A DNA stretch of 64,000 nucleotides from Coniochaeta sp. PMI_546 (lineage: Eukaryota; Ascomycota; Sordariomycetes; Coniochaetales; Coniochaetaceae). The notes under the pieces were generated by a model. The model was not told where the DNA came from. It saw only the letters and a list, made by a program, of their open reading frames with translations, and searched no databases. The position numbers and the translations under genes are program-made. Location of the stretch: positions 1,612,001 to 1,676,000 of the forward strand of contig MU271145.1 of the NCBI GenBank assembly GCA_021432605.1, written 5' to 3'. This document shows, piece after piece, positions 44,465 through 55,834 of this stretch. Positions within the stretch are counted from its first letter, which is position 1; each line of letters starts with the position of its first letter.

Positions 44465-46964
44465 CTAAAAGGCATCCTCATCAGTCCACTCGCTCCCGCT
44501 CACCCCGCTCACGATCCTCCCTCCCTCCTCCCCAGAAGCAGGCGGTATCCCCCGCAACCTCTTAGCCTGCGGCTGATACCCCCCGTTCCTCAACCCGTAA
44601 CCCCCACCCGAGGCCTCGGGCGTCAGCCTCTTGCCGCCCCCCCGCGCCGCCGCCCTCACCTTGGCGTAGTAAGCGTCGCTGGCATCCGGCTCCGGCTCGC
44701 TGTTGTCGTCGTACGTCTCCCAGTTCTCCGAGCCCGAGATGGCCGTGCTGGACGTCTGGGATATCTGTCTTGCCGCCGGTGGTGGTGGTGGAGGCGCCTG
44801 CCCGTACGCGGTCTGCTGCGCCAGGTTGAGGAAGTGCGCCGTCTGCGCTTGGCTGAAGCGCTCGTTCTGGTGGGTCGAGGTGGAGGAGTAGTACTGCTGG
44901 TCCCGCGACGGTGGCGGCTGCTGGTGTTGTTGGTTCTGGTTGTGCGTGTGGAAGTAGTCCCGCGACGTGGGGCGCGAGTACTCCCTGTGGCGGTCGTCGT
45001 AGACGTCTTCTGGCTCGATGTGGCGGACAATGCTGTTCGAGCTCAGACCGGTGCCGCGGTAGTGGTTCATTGGGGTCTCCAGCTGCTCTGGTGGTGGGAG
45101 GAGGTCGCGCATCTTGGGCGGCGGTGCGCGCATCGCTCCCGGGGCGTGCCGGACGGTGCCGTTGGTGTCGAGTCTTGACTCTGCTCGTGGACGGTCCGGG
45201 GAGTTGCCGCCGTGCTTGAGATTCGATAGTGGTACGCGCGCCGGGATACGTGATGGGCTGCCCTTATTGGTGACAGCCGAATGCGCTCTGCTCCCAGCGG
45301 TCTTGCCTGCCGCGCTGTGGGCGGTCGGCGTCTTCGCGCCGTTTCTAAGCTTGCCTACGCTCTGCTGTCGGCTCAGAGGTGGTTTGCTTGCGCTCTTGGT
45401 CGTTGACGGCGGTGGTCCAGCCGGAGTCTTCGCTCGCGGACCTGGAGCTGCACGCTTGCTGCTCTCGTCGGCGTCGAGTATCTCGAGGTAGCGCTCTCCG
45501 TGCACCAAGAACGGGCGGCCGTACTCGTCCTCCCACTTCTCCAGCACCTTTCGCAGGTCGGCCGAGACCTTGGGCAGTTCCTTGGCGATCCTCTTGCGCA
45601 TCTTCTCCTCGCGTAACAGTTTGCCAGGGTCGCGCTTCTCTCCTTTTTGTGGTTTCAACATCAACCGTGACGCGTCTTGGCTGGATGCGGCTAGCTCGTC
45701 CCGGTCGTGGACAAGAGTCCTGTGCCTCTCAACCAGAGCTAGCGTTGGTGCGCGCTGCTCTTTCAGAGCCTCAAGCCGTGCAATCTCTTGCTCGTGCGCT
45801 TCGAGCAGGGCATCGCTGTACACGTCCGAGAATGCAGGTGTAAACTCGAGCATCTCGTCCTCGGACAGATACAGCGCGTCCCATAGCTCCTGCAGCTTAT
45901 ACCGAGCATCTTCCACAAAGAGATGCAGGTTCTGGTGTTTCAGCTCGTTGAGTCGCGCAAGCTCGTCCTCGAACTCGTTGATCTGCCTCACTCCGCAGCC
46001 CCGATTGCCGTTCAAGAACGCCTTGCGCTCCTTCTCCTCAACTCCCAGCTTCTCCCATAGTGCTTCGACAGCTGTCTTCAGATCCTTTAGTCGCTTCTCA
46101 CGGTTCTTCTTCTCGTCAGCTAGCTTGTCTCGCTTGGCCTTGAGGCGCGCGACGTCCTCTTCGTGGAGGCCGAGCTGCTCAGGCGCGTCGCGGTAGTACT
46201 TTACTATCGCGCCGTCGGTCTGGGCCTGTGGCGTGCCGAGCTCGGCCCACAGCTGGATGATGTGCTCAGATAAGGATTTGACTGTGTCCACCCGGCGCAT
46301 GTATTCTTCGTATACGCGGGTGAATTCTGCGTCTAGCCTGTCAACATAGGATGGCGAGAGGTCGAAGCTAGGAGGTATTGATTGGTTTGGACCTGTTGGC
46401 GGGAGTGGTAGCTTTACGAAAGTTGGCTCCAGATGGGACGAGTAGGACTCTAGCGCTTGGACGAGCTCTGTGAAAAGCGTCAGTGGATCTGGCAAGCCAA
46501 GAGTGATAGGGGGAAAAGCATACTCTTCACCTGCTCGTATCGTTCTCGATGTAGTCTGCTGACTTGGATGTGTCTCTCTTTGAGCACTTGTATACACCTC
46601 GTTAGAGGGAAAGTGACTTTGAGCTCGTCCTCGTCGGACTGATAGTCGCGTCGAGGTTTGCTGTCGTCGAGTGAAGCTTCCATTTGGCGGATTGTTGTGA
46701 TCATATTCTGTGCATCGTCGATCATCTTCTTCTTCTCGGACGTCACAAGTCGGACCTGGTTATGTAGCGCTTCGGAGAGAGCTGAAAAGAGCTGGGTACG
46801 CGGACAAGTCAGAACGAGCTCGGCTGGTCGCGGTCAATAGACATTGCACCTACCTCTGATTCCCTGGTTTGGCGGTCATGGTCTGGCACACCGATCTCAT
46901 CAAAGAGACCGTGAAGCTGGCCGATGATGGTGTTGACCTGCTGAGAGAGGTAACTCGGGTCCAT
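44465..46964 (-). CDS. ASE1: Ase1/PRC1/MAP65 spindle midzone protein
   Basis: Three exons on the minus strand, 46854-46964, 46524-46791 and 44465-46467, give 793 residues. The N-terminal 130 residues are the dimerisation rod (YLSQQVNTIIGQLHGLFDEIG ending RESELFSALSEALHNQV). A long helical rod follows, with conserved ELWAELGTP-like and LWEKLGV segments and KNREKRLKDL. The microtubule-binding spectrin-like part contains LWDALYLSEDEM, RHRTLVHDRDEL and KELPKVSADLRKVLEKWEDEYGRPFLV. The last 300 residues are basic and disordered. Ase1 crosslinks antiparallel microtubules at the anaphase midzone. The family matches clearly despite two small N-terminal exons. Confidence 0.93.
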
Positions 46965-47829
46965 GTTGACGGCGGTAAATGGAGATATATGAATTGGTGA
47001 CGGGAAGCGATATTGAAATGGCTGACACGTCCCGCTGTTATCGGCGAGTCTCGAGATGATGAGAGTTGCGACAGCCACAGGTCGAGGCGTAGAGATGTCG
47101 AACGGTCACTAAGGGCGTGTTGTTGACCTTGGTGGGGGGTGTGTATCACTGAATGCACAGCACAATGACGTGCATCCAGACTCGAAAGTGGTTGTTGTTT
47201 ATGTTATGCCGTTTTCTCAAGATACCCGTAGGCAGAGTGCACAGTCCACGCTATGCATCTCAGAGAAGAATTAGTCCGGGAGAGAAACAAGGGAGTTGAT
47301 CTCTGAAGGGACGATATTTGCGGTGGAAGTCGCAGATATTGAGGTGCGGACATAGATGGTTGGTGATGCATAGGAGATGTCACGGTGTCTCGGTGAAAAC
47401 GTCGGATTCGTACACAGCACGCGCTTATCGATCACCATGGCAACGATCTCTCAGCCTTGACCTCACCTAAGGTGCCTTCCCTAAGTTCCCTTACTGCCCT
47501 GTTTCAGAACGCGCCCCCACTATTATCACAGGTTACCTTAGGTACCCAGGTACCTCCCAGGTTACCCCGCGCTAGATTAAACGTGTGGTCCCGTTTCTCG
47601 AACTCCGAATGTGCGGCCCCACCACGGAGCTCCAACGTCAGTGATCTCAGTTGGCACTTTTGGTGCTTCAACAAGATCCCATACTCTCCGTCGTGCAAGC
47701 TCGGCAATCTCGTCCTGTTTGATACATTCCACCTTTCTACAGAAGGATCAACGTCGGACGTCTATCTTACTATCCATCTGCACATATTTGAACAGCAATC
47801 CCCCGGGCTTTCGAGCCACCGCAGCAACC
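46965..47829. promoter_or_regulatory. Divergent region ASE1 / CSN5
   Basis: 865 bp between start codons. A dense cluster of GGTACC/GGTTACC half-sites lies at 47529-47566 and a related CCTAAGGTG lies just before it. No protein gene is supported. Confidence 0.55.
47529..47566. repeat. Cluster of GGT(T)ACC repeats
   Basis: Four palindromic or near-palindromic units occur in 38 bp: CAGGTTACC (47529-47537), TAGGTACC (47539-47546), CAGGTACC (47547-47554) and CAGGTTACC (47558-47566). They lie about 265 bp upstream of the CSN5 start codon. The same motif recurs singly in other intergenic regions of the window. Confidence 0.85.
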
Positions 47830-49004
47830 ATGGCTTCCATGGGTAAGTGCCTTCTTCTCCCCGACCTCACCTCCAAGTATAACAGCTTTCAAGCAAGATA
47901 AATTCCACAGAAAAAGCAGCTGACAGCAGCCTCCTTCACACAGAGCTCCCTCCAAATCCCTCCCTCCTCGACAACCAACGCAACGCCCTCTACGCCTACG
48001 ATCCCGCCGCCCAGAAAGACATCAACGCCGCCAAACCCTGGCGCGCCGACCCCCACCACTTCACCTCGGTGCGCATCTCCGCCGCCGCCCTGATGAAGAT
48101 GACCATGCACGCCCGCTCCGGAGGCGAGCTTGAGGTCATGGGCCTGATGCAGGGCTACGTCGACGGCACCGCCCTGGTGGTCACGGACTCCTTCCGCCTC
48201 CCCGTCGAGGGCACCGAGACCCGCGTCAACGCCCAGGCCGAGGCAGACGAGTACAGCGTCGAGTACAGCCGGCTCTGCCGCGAGGAGGTCGGCGGCGGCG
48301 GCAGGCAGGAGAACGTCGTGGGCTGGTACCACTCCCACCCGGGCTACGGGTGCTGGCTCAGCGGCATCGACGTCGCCACCCAGAAGATGCTGCAGACCTT
48401 CCAGGACCCCTGGGTGGCCGTCGTCATCGACCCGCACCGCACCGTCTCCTCTGGAACGGTCGACATCGGCGCCTTCCGCACCTTTCCCGACGACTACAAG
48501 GGAGCCGACACCTCCGGCACCGAGGGGGGGGCTTCGTCGGTCCCGCTGAACAAGGCGGCTGACTTCGGCGCGCACGCGGACAAGTACTACCCGCTCGAGG
48601 TGGAGCACTTCAAGAGCACGCTCGACGACCGGCTGCTCGAGAGCCTGTGGAACCGGTACTGGGTGCAGACGCTGAGCCAGAACCCGCTGCTGACCAACCG
48701 GGACTATGCGGCGAGGCAGATGGGCGACCTGGCCGGCAAGGCGGCGCAGGCGGCCAGCTTGATCGAGAAGGCCAAGGGCGGGGGCGGAGGGTACTTGCAG
48801 ACTGGCAGTGGGGCGGGTGGTGGCAGTGGTGGTGGTGGGTCGGGGCATGGTGTCAAGGCTGCCGACGCGGCCGTGTCGAAGGTCGTGGCTGATGCGAAGG
48901 GGGTTGCGGCCAAGGAGGAGGTGGGCTTGGTTGCCGGTGAGGTGAAGGCCATGATTTTCAAGCCGACCTTGGCTGAACGGAAGGACGAGGATGTTGCGCT
49001 ATGA
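47830..49004 (+). CDS. CSN5: COP9 signalosome subunit 5 (deneddylase)
   Basis: Two exons, 47830-47842 and 47911-49004, give 368 residues. Exon 1 encodes only MASM plus one base. The MPN+/JAMM zinc-protease site is intact: Glu in LEVMGLMQG (E79), then H145-x-H147-P-x7-S-x2-D158 within [16 protein letters not shown]. Upstream [17 protein letters not shown] and downstream [16 protein letters not shown] and YWVQTLS follow the CSN5 order. This subunit removes Nedd8 from cullins and so tunes SCF ligases; an F-box-like gene lies elsewhere in the window. After about residue 290 there is a Gly-rich insert ([14 protein letters not shown]), looser than in animals. Confidence 0.95.
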
Positions 49005-49264
49005 GCGAACAAGCATGTTGGTGTCATTGTTCTTGGCGTTGAAACATGCCAGAATTCCTAGTCATTATCAGGGCATGAGGATGGGGAGTTATCAAGGACA
49101 GCTCGGCGTTCAGGAGACGGTACACTTTTTTAACAAAATGATTATGATACACTTGTTTTACAAAAGACGGCGAGGTGCCGTAAGATTCACAGTCCCCTCG
49201 TGATCCTAGAGTCATCTGTTTTCTTTCGGTATCTCGCCGGGCCTCGTTAGAGCCTAATTCCATC

Positions 49265-51367
49265 TCACCTTCCTCGCAGTGCTTGATTCTTCCCGACTTC
49301 CCGCCCCTTGGTTTCCGACCAGTCGAATCCCTCGGGTTGCCAGTCAGACTGTTCGGCCGCTTTCCGGGCCACGCTGGCGGCAGTGCTTATCCGCTTCAGC
49401 GACTCTTCCCGGCCCAGAAACTCCATCACCTCCTTATTAGGCGGAGCAGAGTCGGATGCCACAAGGGCCCAACGCACCAGCTCCGAGAATGCTATCTCCG
49501 TCTTTTTATCAACCGCCTCGGGTGGAACGGTTGGTTCAAGCTGTGCTCTTAGGAGCGCCCAAATCTCGGTCCCCTTCTCCACGGACAGAGGGATATGATT
49601 CTTCGTCCACGACTCAGAGGGGACCTTCTCGAGCTCTCGACTCACATGGTCGAGGGCCTGAGATATGAGCGTATAGCCGCGAGTGGCATGTGGGTGTGGT
49701 GACGGATCACCCGCAGCCTCGGCGGCTGTTTTTGTTCCGAGTACGGCGTCCAGGAGGCGTCGCTTACGCAAGCACCGGACCAAGCAAGGCTCGGGTACCT
49801 GCCAGATCAGATGCCTGCGATGAAGGGGTACATCCTGCACAAGGTTGTTCCTTTTCGATCTGTTCGTTTGGATCCTTAGAAGGTCTAGGAAGAAGTCCGG
49901 GTGGACAATCTTGCGTGTCTCTGTCGAATATGCGGCTGCCGCACGAGGACTCATTTGGGGTTCGCCGATTTCCCCTGTGGCTTGCTTGTACGCGGATTGT
50001 TGCTCCGAAAGGTACCCTTCTATGCTCTCCTCCAGTGGCGCAAGGAGATATTCCTGGAGTAGGGGCATGTTTGGAGGTTCCTCTTCGAGCAAGCGCATTT
50101 TGTGAACAAGATCAAAGTGGTCAAGTTTGCCGGGCAACTTGACCATAATGTCGCCCTTTGTGAACCTTAACCTGAACTAAACCCAGGTGGATTAGCATAT
50201 AATGATACCGAGGATGTGACACAGGAGCGGCTTACCTTCTCGATCATCTCTTCGAGGCTTAGCACTTCATCCTCAACCGTACCGGGACTCCACCCGAGAA
50301 GAGCAACGAAGTTCAGGAGAGCCGACGGGATTATGCGCTCCTGCTTGTAAGCAGATAGGTCCGCGCCTAGGGCTCGCTTGCTCAGTTTCTGTCTCTGTGG
50401 GTCCACCAGGAGGCCGACGTGGGCGAAAGCAGGCGGCTCCCACTGCAGGGCCTTGTAGAGCTCGACGTGCTTCGGGGTAGAGACGAGCCACTCGGCACCG
50501 CGAATGACATGTGTGATCTTCATAGCGTGGTCGTCAATCACATTGGCAAAGTGGTAGGTCGGAAACCCATCTGTCTTGCGGAGAATGAAGTCGCTCTCCG
50601 GGAGCTTCCTCTTGAAGGATCCATAGACAATGTCTTGAATCTCCGTCGGCTCGGGGGAGGCTTTGAAGACTACGCAGTGAGACTCGCCCTTGGCCGCCCG
50701 TTCACTTGATTCCTCGGCCGAGATGTGGATGCACGGGTTCGGAGGGGGTGGTGAGTTGTGGTCACGGTGTGCGAGCTTATGGGCTGCAAGTTCGTCGGGC
50801 GGACAGAAGCACCTGTACGCCTTTCCCTCCTCAATCAGGCGGTCTGAATGCTCATCGTAGAGGGACAGTCTCTCTGACTGCCTATACGGACCAAACGGGC
50901 CGCCGACATCTGGACCTTCATCCCACGTAAGCCCTGCCCATTTCAAGTCTTCGTAGAGCCTCTTCTCTGCATCTGGAACGAGTCGGCTCTAGGAGATTGT
51001 CAGTTGAGTTTGGAATGACTGAACGTGACGCGGCATGGAAGCTCATTCTCACCTGATCCGTGTCTTCGAGACGCAACACAAACTGGCCATTGGTTGCCTT
51101 TGCCAGGAGATAATTGTACAAGGCCGTCCGAAGAGATCCAAGATGGAGGTAGCCTGTGGGCGACGGGGCAAAACGAGTGCGGCAGGGCGTTTCTGGAAGA
51201 TGCGCGCCCGACTCTTTGGACTGATGGCCCTCGTCCTGGCTTGCTCTCAACTTGTCACTCCTGTTCAGCGTTGAGACTCTCCTCCTGTTTGTTATCGCAT
51301 GCGCATTTCGAAGACCGGATAACACCGGACACAATCGCCTCTGCAGAACAGAATGACGGGTCATCAT
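49265..51367 (-). CDS. MSE1: Glutamyl-tRNA synthetase, probably mitochondrial
   Basis: Three exons on the minus strand, 51053-51367, 50236-50988 and 49265-50176, give 659 residues. An Arg-rich leader without acidic residues ([20 protein letters not shown]) looks like a mitochondrial presequence. The class I synthetase core follows: [16 protein letters not shown] (HIGH-type), [10 protein letters not shown], the glutamate pocket, GEAW-like [13 protein letters not shown], and [11 protein letters not shown] (KMSKS-type). FVALLGWSP lies near the anticodon-binding half. The last 300 residues are helical and less conserved. It charges tRNA-Glu in the organelle by the bacterial-type pathway. The product lies head-to-head with peptidyl-tRNA hydrolase. 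Confidence 0.92.
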
Positions 51368-51902
51368 CCTGCACTGTGAGGGCTACAGCAGGCGAATGGC
51401 CGGATCTAGAAGAATTACTGCTTATACATGATACTTCATACATTATCGTGACCTGTGAGACCAGGGGTTGCTGAGAAAAGCTCAAAAGTGGATCCGCACC
51501 ATTGTTTCTTCAGGTGTTAAGGCAGTACTGTTATTAGTCTAGGGGATTCGTCCTGCGTACGACAGGGGTTCAGCAGCGCCTAAACCTAAATTCTACCTGG
51601 TATTATGGCCTTAGTCTATTACTATTACATCTGGCGTTGCCGGATGACTCGAATCTTCCGATGACCAAGCCTCATTGAAAAAAGCTGTGCTTCACATAAG
51701 GTAAGCTCCATTCGGGACGAATGACCGGCATTCTTAGAACTTGAGTATACAAAGCATACCTTGTGTGTGAAATGGACATATTATAAGATGCCGGAAACAG
51801 CCTCTGCGAAAGATTTCTTGTTCCTTGTTCAACCGTCCATCAATCCATCTTGTCGAAGTGGCCAGCACCAAACGAGAAGCCTTTCACAAGCTGTTGCGAA
51901 AA
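51368..51902. promoter_or_regulatory. Divergent region GluRS / peptidyl-tRNA hydrolase
   Basis: 535 bp between start codons. An ATAAGGTAAG motif lies near 51695. An upstream TTG-initiated extension of the hydrolase frame (51825-51902) was not accepted. Confidence 0.5.
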
Positions 51903-52532
51903 ATGTCTCCATCCCGAGATTCACCAACACTCCAGCCACGCTTTCTCGTCGTGAGCCTGGGTAACCCACCTCCCCATCACCAAAGTCACCACTCAGCCGG
52001 CCATGTCGCGCTCGCGGCGGCCCAGCAACTACTCGGCAGCGCCCAGCCAGATTTTGCATCCACACGCCTCGGCAAGAAACTGACGAAGGCATCCATGGGG
52101 CTAAAGTACATCTTCCTCCAGTCCCCAACGCAAATGAACGAAACCGGCCCTTGGCTGGCCAAAGCCTACAGGGAGATCCTTGTCCAAGAGGACCTAGACC
52201 CGTCCGAACTGGGCGTCGTCGTCGTCCACGACGATCTGGAGCATAGTCTTGGTGCTGTCAACACGCTCAGCTGGAAGAAGAGTCACCAGGGCCACAACGG
52301 CGTCAGGAGTATCATGAACAGCCTGCCTCGCCGGAGCACCGAAGCGCCTTGGGTACGCATCGCGATCGGCATTGGTCGACCCGTCGGGAGAGATGTGAAG
52401 ACTGTTTCAGAGTACGTCATGAGCTCCTTCAGTAAACGCGAAACGGAACTTCTCAATGAGAAGTCGGAGGAAGTACTGGAAGCTCTAGAGGAGCTTGAGG
52501 AGGAGTGGCTGACGAAGGGTCCAATGAAGTGA
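51903..52532 (+). CDS. PTH1: Peptidyl-tRNA hydrolase (Pth1 family)
   Basis: A single-exon frame of 209 residues from the ATG at 51903. Residues of the bacterial-type Pth site are visible in order: Asn in VVSLGNPPP, His in SHHSAGH, Asp in VVVVHDDLE and Asn in SHQGHNGVRS. FLQSPTQMNETG corresponds to the conserved P-x-x-x-M-N-x-S-G stretch, with Thr replacing Ser. The enzyme frees tRNA from stalled peptidyl-tRNA; fungal Pth1 acts in mitochondria. The C-terminus is a Glu-rich helix. The upstream extension to 51825 would begin with TTG and is probably untranslated, although it could hide a presequence exon. Confidence 0.9.
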   Translation: MSPSRDSPTLQPRFLVVSLGNPPPHHQSHHSAGHVALAAAQQLLGSAQPDFASTRLGKKLTKASMGLKYIFLQSPTQMNETGPWLAKAYREILVQEDLDPSELGVVVVHDDLEHSLGAVNTLSWKKSHQGHNGVRSIMNSLPRRSTEAPWVRIAIGIGRPVGRDVKTVSEYVMSSFSKRETELLNEKSEEVLEALEELEEEWLTKGPMK

Positions 52533-53510
52533 GCAGTGGAACGTGATGGTGGCCGCTGAACTGTTTGAGTCTACGCGAGTTGTGCGACACTTTATTATTT
52601 GCAGAAAGCTGCCAAGAAGAGAAAGGTTCCATGAAGGCAGAGCATATATGGGACCGGAAGTCCTGTCTGACCCCGGTACATGGTTTATTAGGGATGAGAG
52701 AGCATCAGACGGCGGGTTCCAACTCCTCATGCAAGGCAAGGATGAGTTGGCAAAATACTTTATGATGAGTTATGAGGCGTTTGGGACATAGAAGGATTGA
52801 TACCAGTTTCCTTGCCTACCTTACATATAGATGGAAGAATCAACTAGACGGAAGAAAGACGGGGAATACGGCGCTTTCATTTACGTCTCGTGTGTTCCTA
52901 CGTGTCGTTGAAACAATGTCTGACCTGTCAACGCATCATTTTGTATACGGCTTGATACATCATGCCATAGGGCACTCCTGACGACCACACTAACATGGGC
53001 ACCTCCACAGCATATGTGAAGGGGGGTGTGAAGGGGCATAGCAACGTCAGCTTGGAAGCCTTTCCGCCCTCAACTAGATCATGTGCTACATGTCTCCTAT
53101 AAGATAATGAATAAATGAAACACTTCCTCCTAGCATATGGGTGTCAGCCAGGCAGGTAATCAAAACTTTGAAGCCTTTTACCAAACCATCCGAAAGTCTC
53201 TCTCTTCTGCACCGGCTGTCAAAAGCTTGTCCACCATTACTGATCCTTGCCGTCGACTTTCTTTGAGGTAGAGTCACCGCTTGAGACAGTGAAGTGGTAC
53301 ATGAACCCCACTAAGATGCGGCACGCCAGATAACGCTAATCGCTAGTGTCCCTTTCCTTCTTAAAAAAGTTTGGGTCCTTCAGCCTTGCAAAGAGACTTT
53401 CTGCCCCTCCAACCCGGCAGACTCACTGCCAAATCATCACCACCTATCATCACCGCCTTATAAACTGCTTCCGATCCCTCAAAGCTCGCAGTTACACACA
53501 ACACACAATA
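52533..53510. other. Intergenic, 3' of PTH1 and upstream of XDJ1
   Basis: No gene is supported. The frame at 52543-52791 lacks any motif. The right end is pyrimidine-rich and CACACA-rich (53470-53509), typical of a leader just before the J-protein start. Confidence 0.6.
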
Positions 53511-54983
53511 ATGGCGGAACCTGGATCCAGCGGATCCCCACCGGCAGGTGAGGCGGATGTTGATCTGTATGGTAAGTGAAGTCCACTGAACCTCTGTTGG
53601 ACGGTGTGTTATGCTGACCAATTCTTTTGCTCTCAGAGCTTTTGGGTGTCGACAAGTCTGCGAGTCCCAACGATATCAAGAAGGCTTACAGGAAGGTACG
53701 CTCAAAATCTACTGGATCCTTAGTGGAGGAAGCACCGCTCACTCATCGTATAGCTTGCCCTCCAACACCACCCCGATAAAGTCCCCGAGGAGCAGCGTGC
53801 GGAATCAGAGGTCAAATTCAAGGCCGTAACCCAGGCCTACGAGATCCTCCGAGATGAGGAGAAGCGCCACCTCTACGACACCCACGGCATGGCCGCCTTC
53901 GACCCCTCGAGAGGTGCCCCGGGAGGCGCCGAGGTCGACCTGAACGACATCCTCTCTCAGATGTTCGGCATGAACATGGGAGGCATGCCCGGCCGGGGCG
54001 GTCCCAGACGGCGCCAGAGAGGAGAGGACGAGGTCAAGGAATACAAGGTCACGCTCGAAGACCTCTACAAGGGCAAGACCGTCAAGTTTGGGGCGACCAA
54101 GCAGCTCGTCTGCCCGACATGTAAAGGTACCGGCGGCAAGGAGAAGGCCAAGGCGAACCAGTGTGACCGGTGCAAGGGAGCGGGTATACAAGAGTTCTAC
54201 CGCCAAGTGGGACCAGGCCTGATACGGCAAGAACAAGCCGTCTGCGATCACTGCCACGGCTCCGGAAACTACTACAAGGAGAAGGACCGTTGCAAGAAGT
54301 GCAAGGGCCACCGGACCGTCAAGGAGGTCAAGGCGCTCGAGATCTACATCCCGAGGGGTGCGATGAACCACGAGAAGATTGTGCTGGAGGGTGAGGCCGA
54401 CCAGGAGCCCGATCAGACGCCTGGAGACATCATCTTCGTACTCGAGGAGGAGCCGCACGACGTCTTTACGCGCATTGGAAACGATCTCTCGGCAGACCTG
54501 AACATCACATTGGCGGAGGCACTGACCGGTTTCTCGCGAGTGGTCCTCAAACACCTCGACGGCCGCGGCATCCATATCGACCACCCGCGCGGCAAGGTCA
54601 TGCAACCGGGCCAGGTCCTGAAGGTCGCCGGCGAGGGAATGCCGCTGAAGCGCAGCGATACGAAGGGCGACTTGTATCTGATTGTCAAGATCGAGTTCCC
54701 GGAGGAGGGATGGCTCAAGGACGAGAAGGAGTACGTTATCCTATCGAAGCTGCTGCCTCCGCCTAACCCCCCTATCACGACGGATGAGGTCGACGAGGTC
54801 GAGTACGACTCCGATGTGGACATTCAAGAGGTATGCATACCGCCAAATGCCGACTCTTGTCATGATGGCCAGCTAACAAGTGATATCTAGATGGGCGCAC
54901 ACCAAGGCGATCCACGATACGGCCAGGAGTGGGAGGATGACGACGATGACGAAGGTGGCCAGCCTCAGTGCGCCACTCAGTAA
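53511..54983 (+). CDS. XDJ1: Type I J-protein (Xdj1/Ydj1-like), with CaaX box
   Basis: Four exons, 53511-53571, 53637-53695, 53754-54830 and 54891-54983, give 429 residues. The J-domain (about 18-85) has the HPD triad in ALQHHPDKVP. A Gly-rich stretch (NMGGMPGRGG) is followed by four CxxCxGx(G) zinc knuckles: CPTCKGTG, CDRCKGAG, CDHCHGSG and CKKCKGH. The substrate-binding domains and an acidic EDDDDDEGG tail follow. The protein ends in CATQ, a CaaX farnesylation box like that of Ydj1, so membrane attachment is likely. Such proteins stimulate Hsp70 and, for Xdj1, assist mitochondrial import at the outer membrane. Assignment to Xdj1 rather than Ydj1 rests on the short Gly-rich region and is moderate. 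Confidence 0.9.
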
Positions 54984-55834
54984 ATGGAATGACTTGTATG
55001 ACTCGGGACTCAATGGTTCATAGAATTAGACGGCGGGAGAACTACGGACGCCGCATGATAACGTGCTCATACCGTACGGGCTCCACGCAAAAGCTCGGGG
55101 GCGTGCACCGTTTCTGCTCGGTGCAATCAAGCAAGGCTTGCCATCCGGGTAAACGACTGCGTTGCGAGTGTAAGAGGGCCTCCGGACATGAGCTCTGTCC
55201 TTGTTAGAGGGCCTTGGGGTGCCGCTCTGCTGAACAGGCTGCGCTCGTGATACTGACGCTCTGGCGATACCCACTGCCCTTTTTTGAAGCACGTGCCAGC
55301 GCTGCCTTCTGCAGGGTTCAAGTTGGTTACATTTGCAGGCCAGGCGCTGTGGGCGAGGTTCGGAGTCTGCGTGAAGGCAGGAGCATAGAACGTCAAAATA
55401 ATTCTTATCCCACACCACATGAATCACATAACAGCCTTCCGCTGGTTGGCAAAAAGCAATTAGTCTCTGCATCGTGAACCATGCTTTGTATCCAAAGTAA
55501 AGGTAGCCACCATAGTGTAAGGTAGGTAGGTATCCTGGTGGTGTCAGTCTGGAGGCAACCAGGATTGGTCCTGATCAGTAAATGTGGGCCGGGCAGACAT
55601 TTTGGCAAGTCCACCACGTGATCGTGCACAGACCGCACACACAAATTGCCCTAAGCCCTCACTTGGCGTAAAACAATTTGCAGCCCCGAATTTTTGGCCC
55701 GACTCCGTCGAAATCTCCAGGTAAGGCAAAACCATCAGTCGACAACCCGCAACACCGTCAAGGTAGATACCTCCTCCTCCAATTCCGACGACCGAGCCAA
55801 AGAGAAGCCGAAATACTAACAAACGGCCGTCAAG
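54984..55834. other. Intergenic XDJ1 - RPL32
   Basis: This holds the XDJ1 3' region and the RPL32 promoter. A GCCCTAA box lies at 55648-55654. A TAAGGTAGGTAGGTA stretch lies near 55518-55532. No gene is supported. Confidence 0.6.
55648..55659 (+). promoter_or_regulatory. GCCCTAA box of ribosomal-protein type
   Basis: GCCCTAAGCCCT lies about 180 bp before the RPL32 start codon. Telomere-like CCCTAA boxes bound by Tbf1 are known in ribosomal-protein promoters of many fungi. The match is short, so the assignment rests on both sequence and position. Confidence 0.4.

Noticed and set aside
47889-48848. 319-residue antisense frame over CSN5
   Set aside because: Shadow of the GC-rich CSN5 exon; the plus strand has an intact JAMM site.
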